The notes under the pieces were generated by a model that was not told where the DNA came from, did no database searches, and saw nothing but the letters and a program-made list of their open reading frames with translations. From assembly GCA_022627515.1 (NCBI GenBank), contig JAKEGK010000125.1:1-54789 (forward strand): DNA of 54,789 nucleotides, given 5' to 3'. Origin of the DNA: Gammaproteobacteria bacterium (GTDB lineage: Bacteria > Pseudomonadota > Gammaproteobacteria > SZUA-152). The position numbers were made by a program, and so were the translations under genes. Positions 13,901-20,007 of the stretch are shown here, piece by piece (the stretch's first letter is position 1; the number at the start of each line of letters is the position of its first letter).

Positions 13901-16900
13901 CTGTGATCGTGGCCGCGCCGACACGCATACCATCAGGGATGATATCCTGCAATGCTACATCGTAGGCAGGCGCTGTGCCGTTGTTGACGATATCCACGGT
14001 ATAGGTAACTATCTCATCGGCATCGATAAAGATATCGCCGCCAGCGGGCGATGCGGATTTGTTCACCGTCAGATTCGGCTGGAGAATAGTGATAACAGTA
14101 TCGGTGTCCGATTGATTGACGGTTCCCGTGGCTGTGTCATAACTCATTGCCACGGTATTGTTGAGCGCAATCGAGTTGGTTTGCGCGAACACGTTATCCA
14201 TCACGCGGGCGCGATAAATGATGACAAAGTCATTGCTCAAGTCGTCAATGGGCAGATTGGTGATGTCGCCGAGGGTCCACGTCACTGTGGTCGAACCGAG
14301 CGCCGGATCGCCCGCCTCTACTATATTTGCTGCTGGGATATCCGCGTAGTCAAATGGCGCAACGGCCGTAAAAGGATCTGGCCCGGTATTGCCGTTAATG
14401 CTGACGATGCTTTCGAAGTTCAGGCCTTGCGGCAGGGTATCGACCAGCTGGAGGTTGCCCAGCGCGCCTTCTGGCACCGATAACGTTAATGTGTATTCAA
14501 CGATGTCGCCGATACGCACGTTGTCATCACCCGCACCAAAGGTATCGCCGCTGCGCACTTTGGTAATAGTGGCGTTGATGTCCGGAATGTTTAACGTCTC
14601 CATGGCCGGCAGCGTAGTGTAATCATTCAGTCCGCCGATACCGTCCGCGCCGTCACGTTCCTCGCCATTCGAACTATCGGTGCTGGTCCATTGCGTCACA
14701 ACACTGTTGTTCAGCGCCTGGTTTGCCAGCACGCTGTCGAGCACGCGCACATCATACTCAATGGTGACAGACGTTCCCTCAACAATATCAATATCAGCTT
14801 CGAGTACGCCCCAGACCAGAGTCTGCGCCGTGGCAATGCCATCACCGGTAATATCCGGCGCGCCGATGGTGTTGTCAGCGCTGACACCGCCACCGACGGT
14901 AACGGTGGGATTGCCTTCGTAGATCAGCCCAAGATCCAGGGTATCGGTGAGCGTCACATCAAACACATCTGAAAAGTTGGCGCCGCCACTGGCCGTCAAT
15001 GTCACCGAATAGCGCACAATCTCGCCGGCTGTTGGCGTGGTGTTATTCGCGCTCTTGGTAATTGTTGTAATTTGCGGTTCGACCACGGTCATGTTGCCGG
15101 TGGTGACGCCAACACCGGCGGTTTGCGTGGCGTTATTGCCGTTGGTTCGATTGTAGGTAAACGACGCCGTGTTATTAAATAACAGGCCAGCCTGGTTCGT
15201 GATGGTATTCTGTAATTGTACAGTTATCTCTATTACCGCCTGTCCATTGGCTGGAATGTCGATGCCGGCGCCGGTATCCTCAATGACGAGGTTGGTGCTT
15301 GTGCCGGAATTGGTGAGACTCCATGTGCCGCCGGATACGACGCTTGCGCTCACAAAGCTCAAGTCCGCATTGGACGCGCTCAAATTATCCAGGATGCGCA
15401 CGTCATACAAGGGAACATCCACTGCAGCAGCAGGCACGGTGATGGTGTAAGTGAATTGCGCACCGATAGTGGCAGTCGCCTGGCCACTGGTCTTCGACAA
15501 AGGCCCGGGTGTTTGTATGACGATGTCGGTGGAATCCGCCGGATCGCCGGGCGCCGCAATGCCGTTGACGTAGGGGTCGTCACTGTCTGCCGTGAGAGGC
15601 GGAGGGCCGTTGGCGTTAAAGGTCGCCTGGTTGGACACAACGGTCCCGTTAGCAAGCCCCGGCAACAGGTCGATCTCGAATTCAACCACCAGTTCCTGGG
15701 GCGGGGCAAGATCCAAAGGCGGAGGATCGCCGATGATCTGCAACAAACCTGTCACGTTATTAAACGTGTATGTGGCGCCCGCCGGCGGCGGCGCCACCAT
15801 GTTAAAGGTCGTGAGGTCAAATTTGGCTGGATCCAGCGTGTCACTGAAGGTGACATCATCGATGATGTAGGTAAAATTGAACAGCCGCAGCCGGTAACGC
15901 AAGGTGTCGCCCGGCGCGGCCGTGGTTGCCGGGTTCTCGCCGGTTATCAGGTTGCGGACGGTTTTCTGAAAGATATAACCTGTCAGCGCTGCTGTGATTG
16001 TATGATTGTCCTCGTGATCGGCAGTACCAGGGGTGCCGTCGCTGAGCGTGCCGGTAAATGTGGCGCGAGGATAAGCACCATCACCGCTGTACCACTGGGT
16101 TGCGCCGGCGACGTTGGTATGCGTTGTGCCATCGGTAACATCACCGTCGAGCTGGTTGTCATAGGTAATAATCAAACGCTCATCGGGTCCAATGACCGCG
16201 TTTGATGTCAACATGGCGAGGCTGAGCTGACAGGCAGGATCACCGGTGTAACCAATGGAATAATCAACACCCGGTGACAGTATTCCGGAAACCGGGGTCA
16301 CTCCATCCGATTCAAAGATCTGCACGCTGACGCTGGCTATTCCGGCCGGTGTTGCAAGGTAGTCGCACATGCCGGCGGGCAACTGATCCAGTATGGTAGT
16401 CTGCCAGGCGTTGCTGCTGCCGGTGTTTTGAACGTCGATGGTAAAGGTTGAATTTATGCCCAGATTCAAGGCGGTGTCGGGACTTGACTTTGTGACCACC
16501 AGATTTGGCCCGCCGATAGTCATCGGATCAGTCACGCCATTCTCACCGGGGAGAGGGTCAAAGAAATTCGGTTCCTCTATGCCGTCGCCATCGAGGTCAA
16601 TATTAATAAGCCTGCCGAATGACCAGCGCGCAGTATTGAAAAACTGCGTGCCCACGACATTTGAATTGTCAGCAACAACGGTGATAGCGATTGCGATCTG
16701 GTCACCCGCTGGAATGATTACACCGGGATTACTACCGGGATCGATCTCGAATGTGAGTAATCCACCAACATTTGAAAAAGTATGTGTTACCGGCGTGCCG
16801 CTGCCCACCCAGGTAACCGTGGGTGTTCCCACTAGAGTGAGGTCCGCACCTGTCGCATTGAGATCATCCGTAATAGTAATGCTGTGTAAATCATTCTCCG

Positions 16901-17507
16901 AACCAAAATTATTGAGGAAAGTGCCCGTTGCCGGGTCATACAACACCGGAACCGTCAGCGTGTAGGTAAAGGGCTCGCCAATACCCACGGTTGTGACGCC
17001 CGGCGGGTTCTGTTTATTGATAGCCTCGACCGGTATAAAAAGATCCTGGCAGTTATTGTTGGAGCCGTAATCCGATCCATTAACGAACCAGATCCGGTGG
17101 TCGATATTGGAGCAGGCCATGTTACCCGTAAAAACCACATTGTCGAATGTGATCAAATAGACGGAAGGATCATTGGTTTGAAAGCTGAGGGTAACAGTCA
17201 GCGGATTGGACGCCGGAAAGTTTATAAATGTACAGTCGGTATCGATGGTAATCTGGGTGCCAAGCGCGGCGAGGTGAACAGGATTGCTGCCGTCTATTGT
17301 GCCAAAGAACGGGTCCGCGGAGCAAAACTCGCCGGCCTGCGCTGACGAGGCCGCGCCCAGCAGGAGCATGACGGCCAGACGCCTAAGTATAGCGCTCCAG
17401 TGGCATCCTGCCCTCGCCGCGGCCCGCGGGTTCAGGGAAAGCAGTAAAAGCAGCAGCCCTGCCTTTAGCGGCAAAAACCAGGTCCTTTCTGTTGCAGGCT
17501 CCTGCAT
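1956..17507 (-). CDS. Giant DUF11/SdrD-B/OmpA/beta-barrel outer-membrane protein
   Basis: About 5183 residues (some 540 kDa). The N-terminus has two hydrophobic stretches; the second ends in AQA-GEF, a likely signal peptidase I site. From about residue 160 to 2890 there are some 17 DUF11-like modules (xxTK...G..V.YT...N, then L.DTLP), and an eighteenth follows near 3180. An SdrD-B-like domain begins near 2900 and a second near 3315. Three OmpA-like domains lie near 3570-3690, 3735-3855 and 3885-4005; a degenerate one may precede them. After Ig-like segments, about 890 residues of beta-rich repeats end in a terminal Phe, typical of an outer-membrane barrel. I chose the ATG at 17507 because AAAAAAGGA sits 6 bases upstream; the ATG 9 codons earlier has no ribosome site. 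It is the last gene of the train and probably the outer-membrane client of the ExbB/ExbD/AgmX-like motor. It could be an adhesin, a motility surface protein or a transport pore. Confidence 0.85.
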   Translation of the reverse strand: MQEPATERTWFLPLKAGLLLLLLSLNPRAAARAGCHWSAILRRLAVMLLLGAASSAQAGEFCSADPFFGTIDGSNPVHLAALGTQITIDTDCTFINFPASNPLTVTLSFQTNDPSVYLITFDNVVFTGNMACSNIDHRIWFVNGSDYGSNNNCQDLFIPVEAINKQNPPGVTTVGIGEPFTYTLTVPVLYDPATGTFLNNFGSENDLHSITITDDLNATGADLTLVGTPTVTWVGSGTPVTHTFSNVGGLLTFEIDPGSNPGVIIPAGDQIAIAITVVADNSNVVGTQFFNTARWSFGRLINIDLDGDGIEEPNFFDPLPGENGVTDPMTIGGPNLVVTKSSPDTALNLGINSTFTIDVQNTGSSNAWQTTILDQLPAGMCDYLATPAGIASVSVQIFESDGVTPVSGILSPGVDYSIGYTGDPACQLSLAMLTSNAVIGPDERLIITYDNQLDGDVTDGTTHTNVAGATQWYSGDGAYPRATFTGTLSDGTPGTADHEDNHTITAALTGYIFQKTVRNLITGENPATTAAPGDTLRYRLRLFNFTYIIDDVTFSDTLDPAKFDLTTFNMVAPPPAGATYTFNNVTGLLQIIGDPPPLDLAPPQELVVEFEIDLLPGLANGTVVSNQATFNANGPPPLTADSDDPYVNGIAAPGDPADSTDIVIQTPGPLSKTSGQATATIGAQFTYTITVPAAAVDVPLYDVRILDNLSASNADLSFVSASVVSGGTWSLTNSGTSTNLVIEDTGAGIDIPANGQAVIEITVQLQNTITNQAGLLFNNTASFTYNRTNGNNATQTAGVGVTTGNMTVVEPQITTITKSANNTTPTAGEIVRYSVTLTASGGANFSDVFDVTLTDTLDLGLIYEGNPTVTVGGGVSADNTIGAPDITGDGIATAQTLVWGVLEADIDIVEGTSVTIEYDVRVLDSVLANQALNNSVVTQWTSTDSSNGEERDGADGIGGLNDYTTLPAMETLNIPDINATITKVRSGDTFGAGDDNVRIGDIVEYTLTLSVPEGALGNLQLVDTLPQGLNFESIVSINGNTGPDPFTAVAPFDYADIPAANIVEAGDPALGSTTVTWTLGDITNLPIDDLSNDFVIIYRARVMDNVFAQTNSIALNNTVAMSYDTATGTVNQSDTDTVITILQPNLTVNKSASPAGGDIFIDADEIVTYTVDIVNNGTAPAYDVALQDIIPDGMRVGAATITVVSTTLAGAGVTDVVPVYNPGTGIATWNFDTGVADAYTIDAGETLTIVYQVQADSTIAQGLALINAALVSSYFSFDDEAVPVLGAVSGIREIYGPGNIATTTLYTSAPPTKVLISPAPGSPEATIGEEVIYQITVPGAVSATTLYNLQITDTLDANLEFVSVNVTGGIGVIDTSTATQMNIAIAEMPAGDQAVIELHARVRNTLAAQQGVDIDNTVSYTYTFTPIGATQQVLVSTDIVTINIVEPHISNITKTANNLTPSAGEVVRYSVALTAVGGADSSDVFDVTITDNLDLGLVYEGNPTVTGAGNTIGAPVITGDGITTPQTLVWSLADGNADIDIAEGTPIAFEYDVRLLNNVLAGQVLNNSVVAEWTGIDGLSLYERNGLDGIGGLNDYITAPATETLNSPNINAPITKVRSSDTYGAGDDNARIGDIVEYALTLTVPEGTLANLQLVDTLPQGLDFAGIVSINGDTTAPYSAVAPFTHADFVAAVEAGNPATGPTTVTWSFGNVTNQPVDDTANDFVIVYRARVMDNVFPQINSTPLNNTVTASYDTVSGTTTNSDIDTVITVLQPLLTVNKSAAPAGGDTIINANELVTYTVNMVNSGTAPAYDLVLQDVIPAGMRNGAATITMVSTTLAGGPVANVAPTYDPVTGIAIWSFDSGVADAYTIGAGETLTIVYQAQADADLGAGLTLTNAVTGINYYSFDDEAAPVLGGINGVREIYGPTNTATTSLTSPVVGALAKANPADTIVSVGETFTYRITVPATPIPVTLHDVRILDDLGAPAADLSFVSVTKISGSQPWTPVNTGTVTSLVIEDTSNGIDIPAGEQAVIDITVQVDNTATNVSGLLFNNTANYTYNQLANTPATQQNGSPATTANMTIAGPDNLTLEKSGPATMRVGLPASFTLNVHNAGTGDAYDATITDYIPNPVPGGMCDVAPYNISAQLYLADGVTAAGAPLVENTDFTVNFATGTPICTLILTMLTPAAAIPADHRLIINYDVTLDTDSANNTSLTNIAGVTEWFSGDTAGAGATGEIRTYSRAITDGTAGTLDHEDAYTTVTESPIIQFQKYVINTTTGQDPGADASPGDTLRYRIVATNVSPVDVPVFSILDEVDRLNSPALFVPGSLTIISVPAGADISNTNPNGGANGTGLLEVRNLSMTVAGGGNDSVTIEFDVTLVSVIDSGTLALNQAQLQIYNLTPLPSDDPNVNGADNPSVIGDEDPTQTLIASAPRFQVQKISDDITGSPTELLPGETLRYTITVKNIGNENAVSTLLQDTIPNNTTYIAGTTTLNGVTVADPSAGVSAIESGMLINAPENTTAGFMRADAGAATDNVATITFDVMINADVISGTIISNQGYVNADGAGNSGPIAQQPSDDPATPTPDDPTLDVVGSLPLIIAVKTVALQEDNSTPGIVDPNDVLRYTVTITNYGGVDATGVIFTDAVPNDTAYVPDSVYLNGLPVAQPDNGISPLIAGIPVSSSDLTPPLPVVGYLSPGGTAVITFDVVVNAATPSGTIISNQGYIDSNELPRELTDADGIPSNGRQPTLIAVGNAQQLAITKAVMVVGGGPAVAGGQLEYVVRVTNVSTVPATNVVIYDNLDLPVPGHKTYVAGSATMNGFTTGVTYLAPTITADYGNTYGLLQPNQVVELRFRVLLDANLPIGQAVINTAQVYWNAMTQTASASVSIDIGAMSGVANLNGRVWHDANFDDVFDNSGERTLENWRVEVYFRGNLLHSVSTDVNGQYQINGLAANYYSPDRYELRFVAPGATATAAKLGEASSAFTNALQRIYDIILYPNTNLLDLNLPIDPDGVIYNSIVRIPVAGATVAMLRASTNTLLPGNCFNDQAQQNQVTLADGFYKFDINFNEPECNNSSDYLIRVTPPPSGYVGGESVAIPPLTNAATTPFSAPGCLGSIDDAVPATTNHCEVQTFADLPPLSIAPRTAGTNYHLHLTLDNGQIPGESQLFNNHIPLDPDLGQVVTITKTTPMVNVSRGDLVPYTISVNNTLPVPLTNVSIIDSLPPGFKYVEGSARLNGTSTEPVLNNLRLIWDVASIEVDTTYTLELLLVVGAGVQEGEYVNRAHVYSNLTAANVSGEASATVRVVPDPTFDCSDIIGKVFDDRNLNGYQDEGETGIAGARLATARGLLVTTDEHGRFHVTCAAVPDEDRGGNFILKLDERSLPSGYRVTTENPHVQRLTRGKMARFNFGATVHHVVTLSVADGVFHPDSAQVRPQWTPRLGLLVEELRKQASVLRITYLADVEPAGLVDDRLKALKEAILDKWKDVSVNELVIETEVFWRHGGPVDNGSSIDTLDYASGVLNRSTFGEDTEMQLPYGYTYTPWMDTSVYKNDDVPTIETQQVTEKKYNTKKLNNLVPPILFKSGTADISEDYVNKLREVLNTMRGRVNVRLHFVGHTDNVPLFGELKQQYEDNMGLSRERAGTTAEFFQRALLLPPEAISYEGLGETKPADSNDTEAGRARNRRVEVEVWYDEVSEEQVERQVELDKDIKRIMVCRVETMCKLRYKEGHSRRAKLKNLVPPFHYDEGVSEIPAQFINQLKQALANLSGKDNVQMRFIGYTDNIPLTGRDERIYGDHEGLSKANARRVAIAVQEALGLPNTAIDSTGKGSSQPLASNNSEKGRTLNRRVEVEFWHDDPLEDLPDEPQICPEAAGAETVERIYNPPEGDIPPLYFENGQPVVPEGYVKRLQRAMDDIKNEGNVRLRFIGYTSNKRLDRRTAMVYGDDIGLSTARARRAMELIQQQMSLPDKQVQFEGHGYVQSHDVVNTGFVELDQSKVEVLVVYDELAVLDEMEGVSIKRFTRDVETKNPYALNLMRISVDGQPVDDPNKNIPDVQRCTDVELDRAQVRFKFDNLQVKPRLNVTAWPNVINQVDNAETAFVENRTHFKLYSNYPAFITRAEVRLFGAGKSTRDTPAFIIPINQYGEAEWEAGPDSYTTPRTELNYVLRVYDKQGNFDETAEQKLWVLDWLETDYSARDYQKELLVGYGENRLALNNIPLHGGAVRIYGQDVPQGFKLWFAGRELPVAGNGEFTGEFILPSGLHTVEVAITDDAGNGSVYQRDLSLDKTDWFYVGIADLTASQDETSGPAQLVTGNDDDYRGEFGIDGRLAFYIKGRFANDSVLTASADTREGPVDELFSNFMNKSPEALFRRIDPDYYYPTFGDDSTVEEDAPTSGKFYLKWQKDWNYGLWGNFDIAYLDNNLAHVDRGLYGANINYETTAATAFGEKRFAANLFAAEPGTLAGRDEFRGTGGSLYYLRHQDILTGSERVRIEIRDAVSGLVVGVKNLTHGLDYDIDYIQGRIMLSEPLSASAASDTLVDSRDYGGNHAYLLVRYEYTPGFEELNDVTTGGRMHYWINDLAKLGFTMEDQDSAGNETSLSAYDLTFRKTAGTWLKLEQSNSLGLVSSTLSSTDGGYQFNEFALAPGTDVEAKGQRVDISIRMEDIFDGINGTLTFFNQQLDAGYSAPGLIALTDTTQTGVMLQMPVYESVNVKLKADAMEQENALESEALEMNVDYLMGEHWTFGLGVRNDKRTDNSPTAPLTQQEGERTDVAFRTTFDSREHWLAYGYIQDTAKVDGNRDDNGRVGVGGEYRATDRFKLDGELSSGDLGTAVKLGSGYRMTDATDLYVSYALENERTDNGVKARQGNMATGFKSQYSDSASIYLEERYTHGDVPTGLTHAMGVDLAVTDNLNLGGHIDIGTLKDNNTGAETNRTAAGFKIGYKFESFTYAGALEYRVDETEQPDTTFAERTTWLMKNSIKYQLNPDWRIIGKLNYSQSESSLGDFYNGNFTEAVVGYAFRPVSNDALNALFKYTYFYNMPGTDQITLNNSAAQYIQKSHVVSADVMYDVTREWTLGGKYAHRFGQLSLDRENQQFFASDASLYILRGDWHFAHQWDALLEGRLLDIPAAGDSRSGILLAIYSHFDRHIKMGAGYNFTDFSDDLTDLDYDSHGLFINVIGKF
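11640..15507 (-). repeat. Two tandem ~1.9-kb super-repeats in the giant gene
   Basis: Four consecutive DUF11-like modules occur in the same order twice and are followed by a third copy of the first module. Module starts read GPLSK/TKVLIS/ALAK (A, near 15500, 13570 and 11690), ITKSANN/ITKTANN (B), ITKVRSGDTF/ITKVRSSDTY (C) and LTVNKSASPAGGD/LTVNKSAAPAGGD (D). The GE.FTY landmark of the A modules is spaced about 1930 and 1890 bases apart. A further pair flanks them: modules near residue 340 and after the third A copy share the form L..(T/E)KS.P, each followed by one with F QK...GDTLRYR. Internal segmental duplication explains the order. Confidence 0.8.
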
Positions 17508-17572
17508 TTTAAATCCTTTTTTCGCCACGAGCATATCTCAGTCGCTGCCATTTTGATCCGACCTAACAACGC

Positions 17573-18931
17573 TTATGACGCCGGCAGGAAGTCGATCGGA
17601 TAAAGAATAGTTATCTGTGGAACACCTTCTTTCGCGCCGAAGTTGAATTTCTTCACGCGCTCCACGATTTCCTCCAGTAGTTTCTTGTGGTCCATATCGG
17701 TCGATTCCACTTTGACGAACGACACGCTGCCGTTAGGTTCAATGGTGATGCGCAACACCACTTTGCCCTGCAAGGTGGGATTGACACGCAGCTCGCGGTT
17801 GTAAATGCGGTACAGCGCCGCCTTGTATTTATCAAACACAATCTGGATTTCTTCGTCAGTGCGTGACGGACCCGCGCCTTCGCTAAGGGGACGGTCTTCC
17901 GCAACCGCCGTACCAATCGCGCTGTCAACCCGCGAGAAAGCCACGGCGGCAATCTGGTCACCGGTACCGGCAACATTGCGGCTGAGCGAAGAACTCCTGA
18001 TACCACCGCTGCTGCTGGTAGCCTGGGAAGTTATGATCGAACGCTGCGTGCGTTTGGCGGTGGAACCGGCGTTACTCAGATTGGCATTGGCGCCGAGCTT
18101 GTCGAGCGCCGCGTCTTCCAGCAAGTCCGCAAAATTATTCTTGAACGCGAGCACGCCCTTTTCTTTCACCTTCTCGCGGGCGTCCTGCCGTTCTTCCTTG
18201 GTGGGCTCTTTCTTTTCCGTCTTTTTCTGTTCTTCCGGCTTTGGCTGCTCTTTCTTTGGCGGTGGTTTGGGTTTTTCCTTCTTGATCAGCTTGGCCAGGC
18301 GCTCCGGCACCTCAACCGCTTTAGTGCGGTCGGGAATCGGCACTTCATACAGCGGGACCAGCCATCCGAGCAGGATACTGATAAACAGCACCAGTAACAG
18401 TATCTTGCGGAATTGCCTTTCATCCTTATCCCGCTTCGTCCACGGCATGACGGTAACGCGGTAAGGAATGGGCTTGATTTCGCGCTCAACGATATATTCA
18501 TGCTTGGCTTCTTCTTCCTGTTCTTTCAGTAAGTCAATTTCTTCTTCAAGATACGCGATCTCGATATTCCGTTTCCTGATTTCTTCAAGCGTGGCGTCAC
18601 GGCGGTCGGTTACTTTTTTGATGCGCCGTTCAAAGAAAGCGACCTGATCGCGCAAGCGGCTGAGCTGGCCTTCAACCTGGCCGTCATTGACCAGTCCTGA
18701 CCAGAATAAGGCGTTACCGCCGATTTCATTGAGTTTTTCGAGACTCTCACAAACACCGGATAGCACTTCATATTTGCGGTGTTCGTCCGAAATGCCGTCC
18801 AGTTCCGTGTCTATGGACTGTAGTTCTGTTTCAAGGCGTTTTATTTCCGTCTGATAGCCATCTATTCTGGCATAGCATTTATCAAGCCTCTGATACAGGT
18901 TATGTTCATTTTGTGCAACTACAGCGCTCAT
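17573..18931 (-). CDS. AgmX/PglI-type TonB-like coupling protein
   Basis: About 452 residues. The first ~170 residues are charged coiled coil with no signal peptide, so they should be cytoplasmic. One membrane segment follows (near residues 185-205, ILLLVLFISILLGWLVPLY), then a Lys/Pro/Glu-rich stretch as in TonB, a Ser/Ala linker, and a C-terminal AgmX/PglI-type domain (IVFDKYKAALYRIYNREL, then VVLRITIEPNGSV). This domain resembles the TonB C-terminus and is found in GltG/GltJ-type proteins of myxobacterial gliding machines. Likely role: inner-membrane protein that passes ExbB/ExbD-generated force across the periplasm to the outer-membrane protein encoded next. The frame opens with TTG at 18946; I prefer the ATG at 18931, although neither has a strong ribosome site. 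The cytoplasmic coiled coil is unusual for TonB. Confidence 0.8.
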   Translation of the reverse strand: MSAVVAQNEHNLYQRLDKCYARIDGYQTEIKRLETELQSIDTELDGISDEHRKYEVLSGVCESLEKLNEIGGNALFWSGLVNDGQVEGQLSRLRDQVAFFERRIKKVTDRRDATLEEIRKRNIEIAYLEEEIDLLKEQEEEAKHEYIVEREIKPIPYRVTVMPWTKRDKDERQFRKILLLVLFISILLGWLVPLYEVPIPDRTKAVEVPERLAKLIKKEKPKPPPKKEQPKPEEQKKTEKKEPTKEERQDAREKVKEKGVLAFKNNFADLLEDAALDKLGANANLSNAGSTAKRTQRSIITSQATSSSGGIRSSSLSRNVAGTGDQIAAVAFSRVDSAIGTAVAEDRPLSEGAGPSRTDEEIQIVFDKYKAALYRIYNRELRVNPTLQGKVVLRITIEPNGSVSFVKVESTDMDHKKLLEEIVERVKKFNFGAKEGVPQITILYPIDFLPAS

Positions 18932-19009
18932 AAAATTCACATCCAACTTCTTTTGTTGCCTCTACATCCGCAATTGCCGGTTTACTTACAGCAACTGCAT
19001 ATCCCGTCC

Positions 19010-19507
19010 TTAACCTTGCTTCGCTTTCTGAATAACCGCCAGGGATATTTTTTCATATCCGGCAAACGTGCAACTGCTCATGACTTTTCTCAGCACTTTA
19101 AAAGGCACCGTTTTATGCGAAAGTATTGTCACCTCCCTGCTCTCCGCTATCACCTTAGTGCTGACGCCAATGACATTGTTTTTAATGGATTCCAGTTTGC
19201 TACTGATTGCCACGATAGCATCCTGCTTGGACGCGATAATATCTTCGACTGTTACCACCATCTCACCCTGCACCGTGACCGACTCTTCGGACACGATAAT
19301 GACCGCGGTCTCCTTGGGTTTGGTCTCAACGACCGAATCCGGCAGGGTAATAATTTTGGGAGGCTCCAGCACTTCACTGGCGGAAGAATTTACCAAAAGA
19401 AAAAACACCAGGATTGTAAACACATCCACCAGTGCAGTCAGGTTCATGGCTGGTATCCGTTTTTTGCGGTTTCTGGCCATACGCTTCATGCGCCGCGTGT
19501 TTTTCAT
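19010..19507 (-). CDS. ExbD/TolR-type proton-channel protein, second copy
   Basis: 165 residues: a basic cytoplasmic N-terminus, one membrane helix and a periplasmic domain. The helix entry reads NLTALVDVFTILV, which aligns with NVTPFIDVML of E. coli ExbD, so the proton-carrying Asp is present here as Asp28. The periplasmic domain is beta/alpha-rich. Its ATG overlaps the stop of the preceding ExbD-like gene (ATGA), implying translational coupling and matched amounts. It should sit within a pentamer of the ExbB-like protein and use proton flow to drive the AgmX-like protein. AglQ/AglS of the myxobacterial Agl motor are the closest analogues I know. Confidence 0.85.
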   Translation of the reverse strand: MKNTRRMKRMARNRKKRIPAMNLTALVDVFTILVFFLLVNSSASEVLEPPKIITLPDSVVETKPKETAVIIVSEESVTVQGEMVVTVEDIIASKQDAIVAISSKLESIKNNVIGVSTKVIAESREVTILSHKTVPFKVLRKVMSSCTFAGYEKISLAVIQKAKQG

Positions 19508-19992
19508 GGCGCTTCTCCCAATGACATATCCGGAAACAACGCCACTTTCTCAATCTCCTCTCTGCCTTCCTGCTTCAGTTCGGCACTGCGCACCGCGTCC
19601 ATAATCCTTACCATGTGGTTATATTCAATATCCGGCTCTATCAGAATTGTGGCGTCGGTCTTGTCGGGATAATTTTCCTTGATCTTTAACAGGTAATCAG
19701 TAAGTTTCGCGATATCGTGTTTACCTTCCAGGTTGGGTATACGCGCCACCACGCCCTGGCCGTTGCCCAGCTCCAGCACATCATTGCGCACGATGACTTC
19801 GATGATGACTTGCGGCTTATCAATAGCACCACCGGCGCCTGACGGTATATTCAGTTCCATGATTGTGATACGCGAAAATACGGCGGTTATCAGCAGGAAC
19901 GGCACCAGCACCACCATCAGATTCAGGAACGTAGTGACGTCCAGCTCTGGTGGTTCCTTGGATTTGGAGTGGTAATGATGTTTTCTGGACAT
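19504..19992 (-). CDS. ExbD/TolR-type protein lacking the channel Asp
   Basis: 162 residues: a short His/Lys-rich cytoplasmic start, one membrane helix (about residues 22-40) and a periplasmic domain ending in a charged segment. The helix entry LDVTTFLNLMVVLVPFLL aligns with NVTPFIDVML of ExbD, but the position of the conserved proton-carrying Asp holds Asn24. The only nearby acid, Asp18, is at the helix mouth. This copy may be a structural partner for the Asp-containing second ExbD, giving an asymmetric dimer inside the ExbB ring. The periplasmic part (ATILIEPDIEYNHMVRIMDAVR) is typical of the family. It lies 15 bases downstream of the ExbB-like gene and overlaps the next gene by 4 bases. 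Confidence 0.85.
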   Translation of the reverse strand: MSRKHHYHSKSKEPPELDVTTFLNLMVVLVPFLLITAVFSRITIMELNIPSGAGGAIDKPQVIIEVIVRNDVLELGNGQGVVARIPNLEGKHDIAKLTDYLLKIKENYPDKTDATILIEPDIEYNHMVRIMDAVRSAELKQEGREEIEKVALFPDMSLGEAP

Positions 19993-20007
19993 TCAGGAGA
20001 TCCCTAC

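Noticed and set aside
15216..16205. 329-codon plus-strand frame
   Set aside because: It lies wholly antisense to the giant gene, whose repeated GC-rich third positions create long open shadow frames.
18902..19672. 256-codon plus-strand frame antisense to the ExbD genes
   Set aside because: The minus-strand ExbD pair is well supported by motifs and coupled overlaps.
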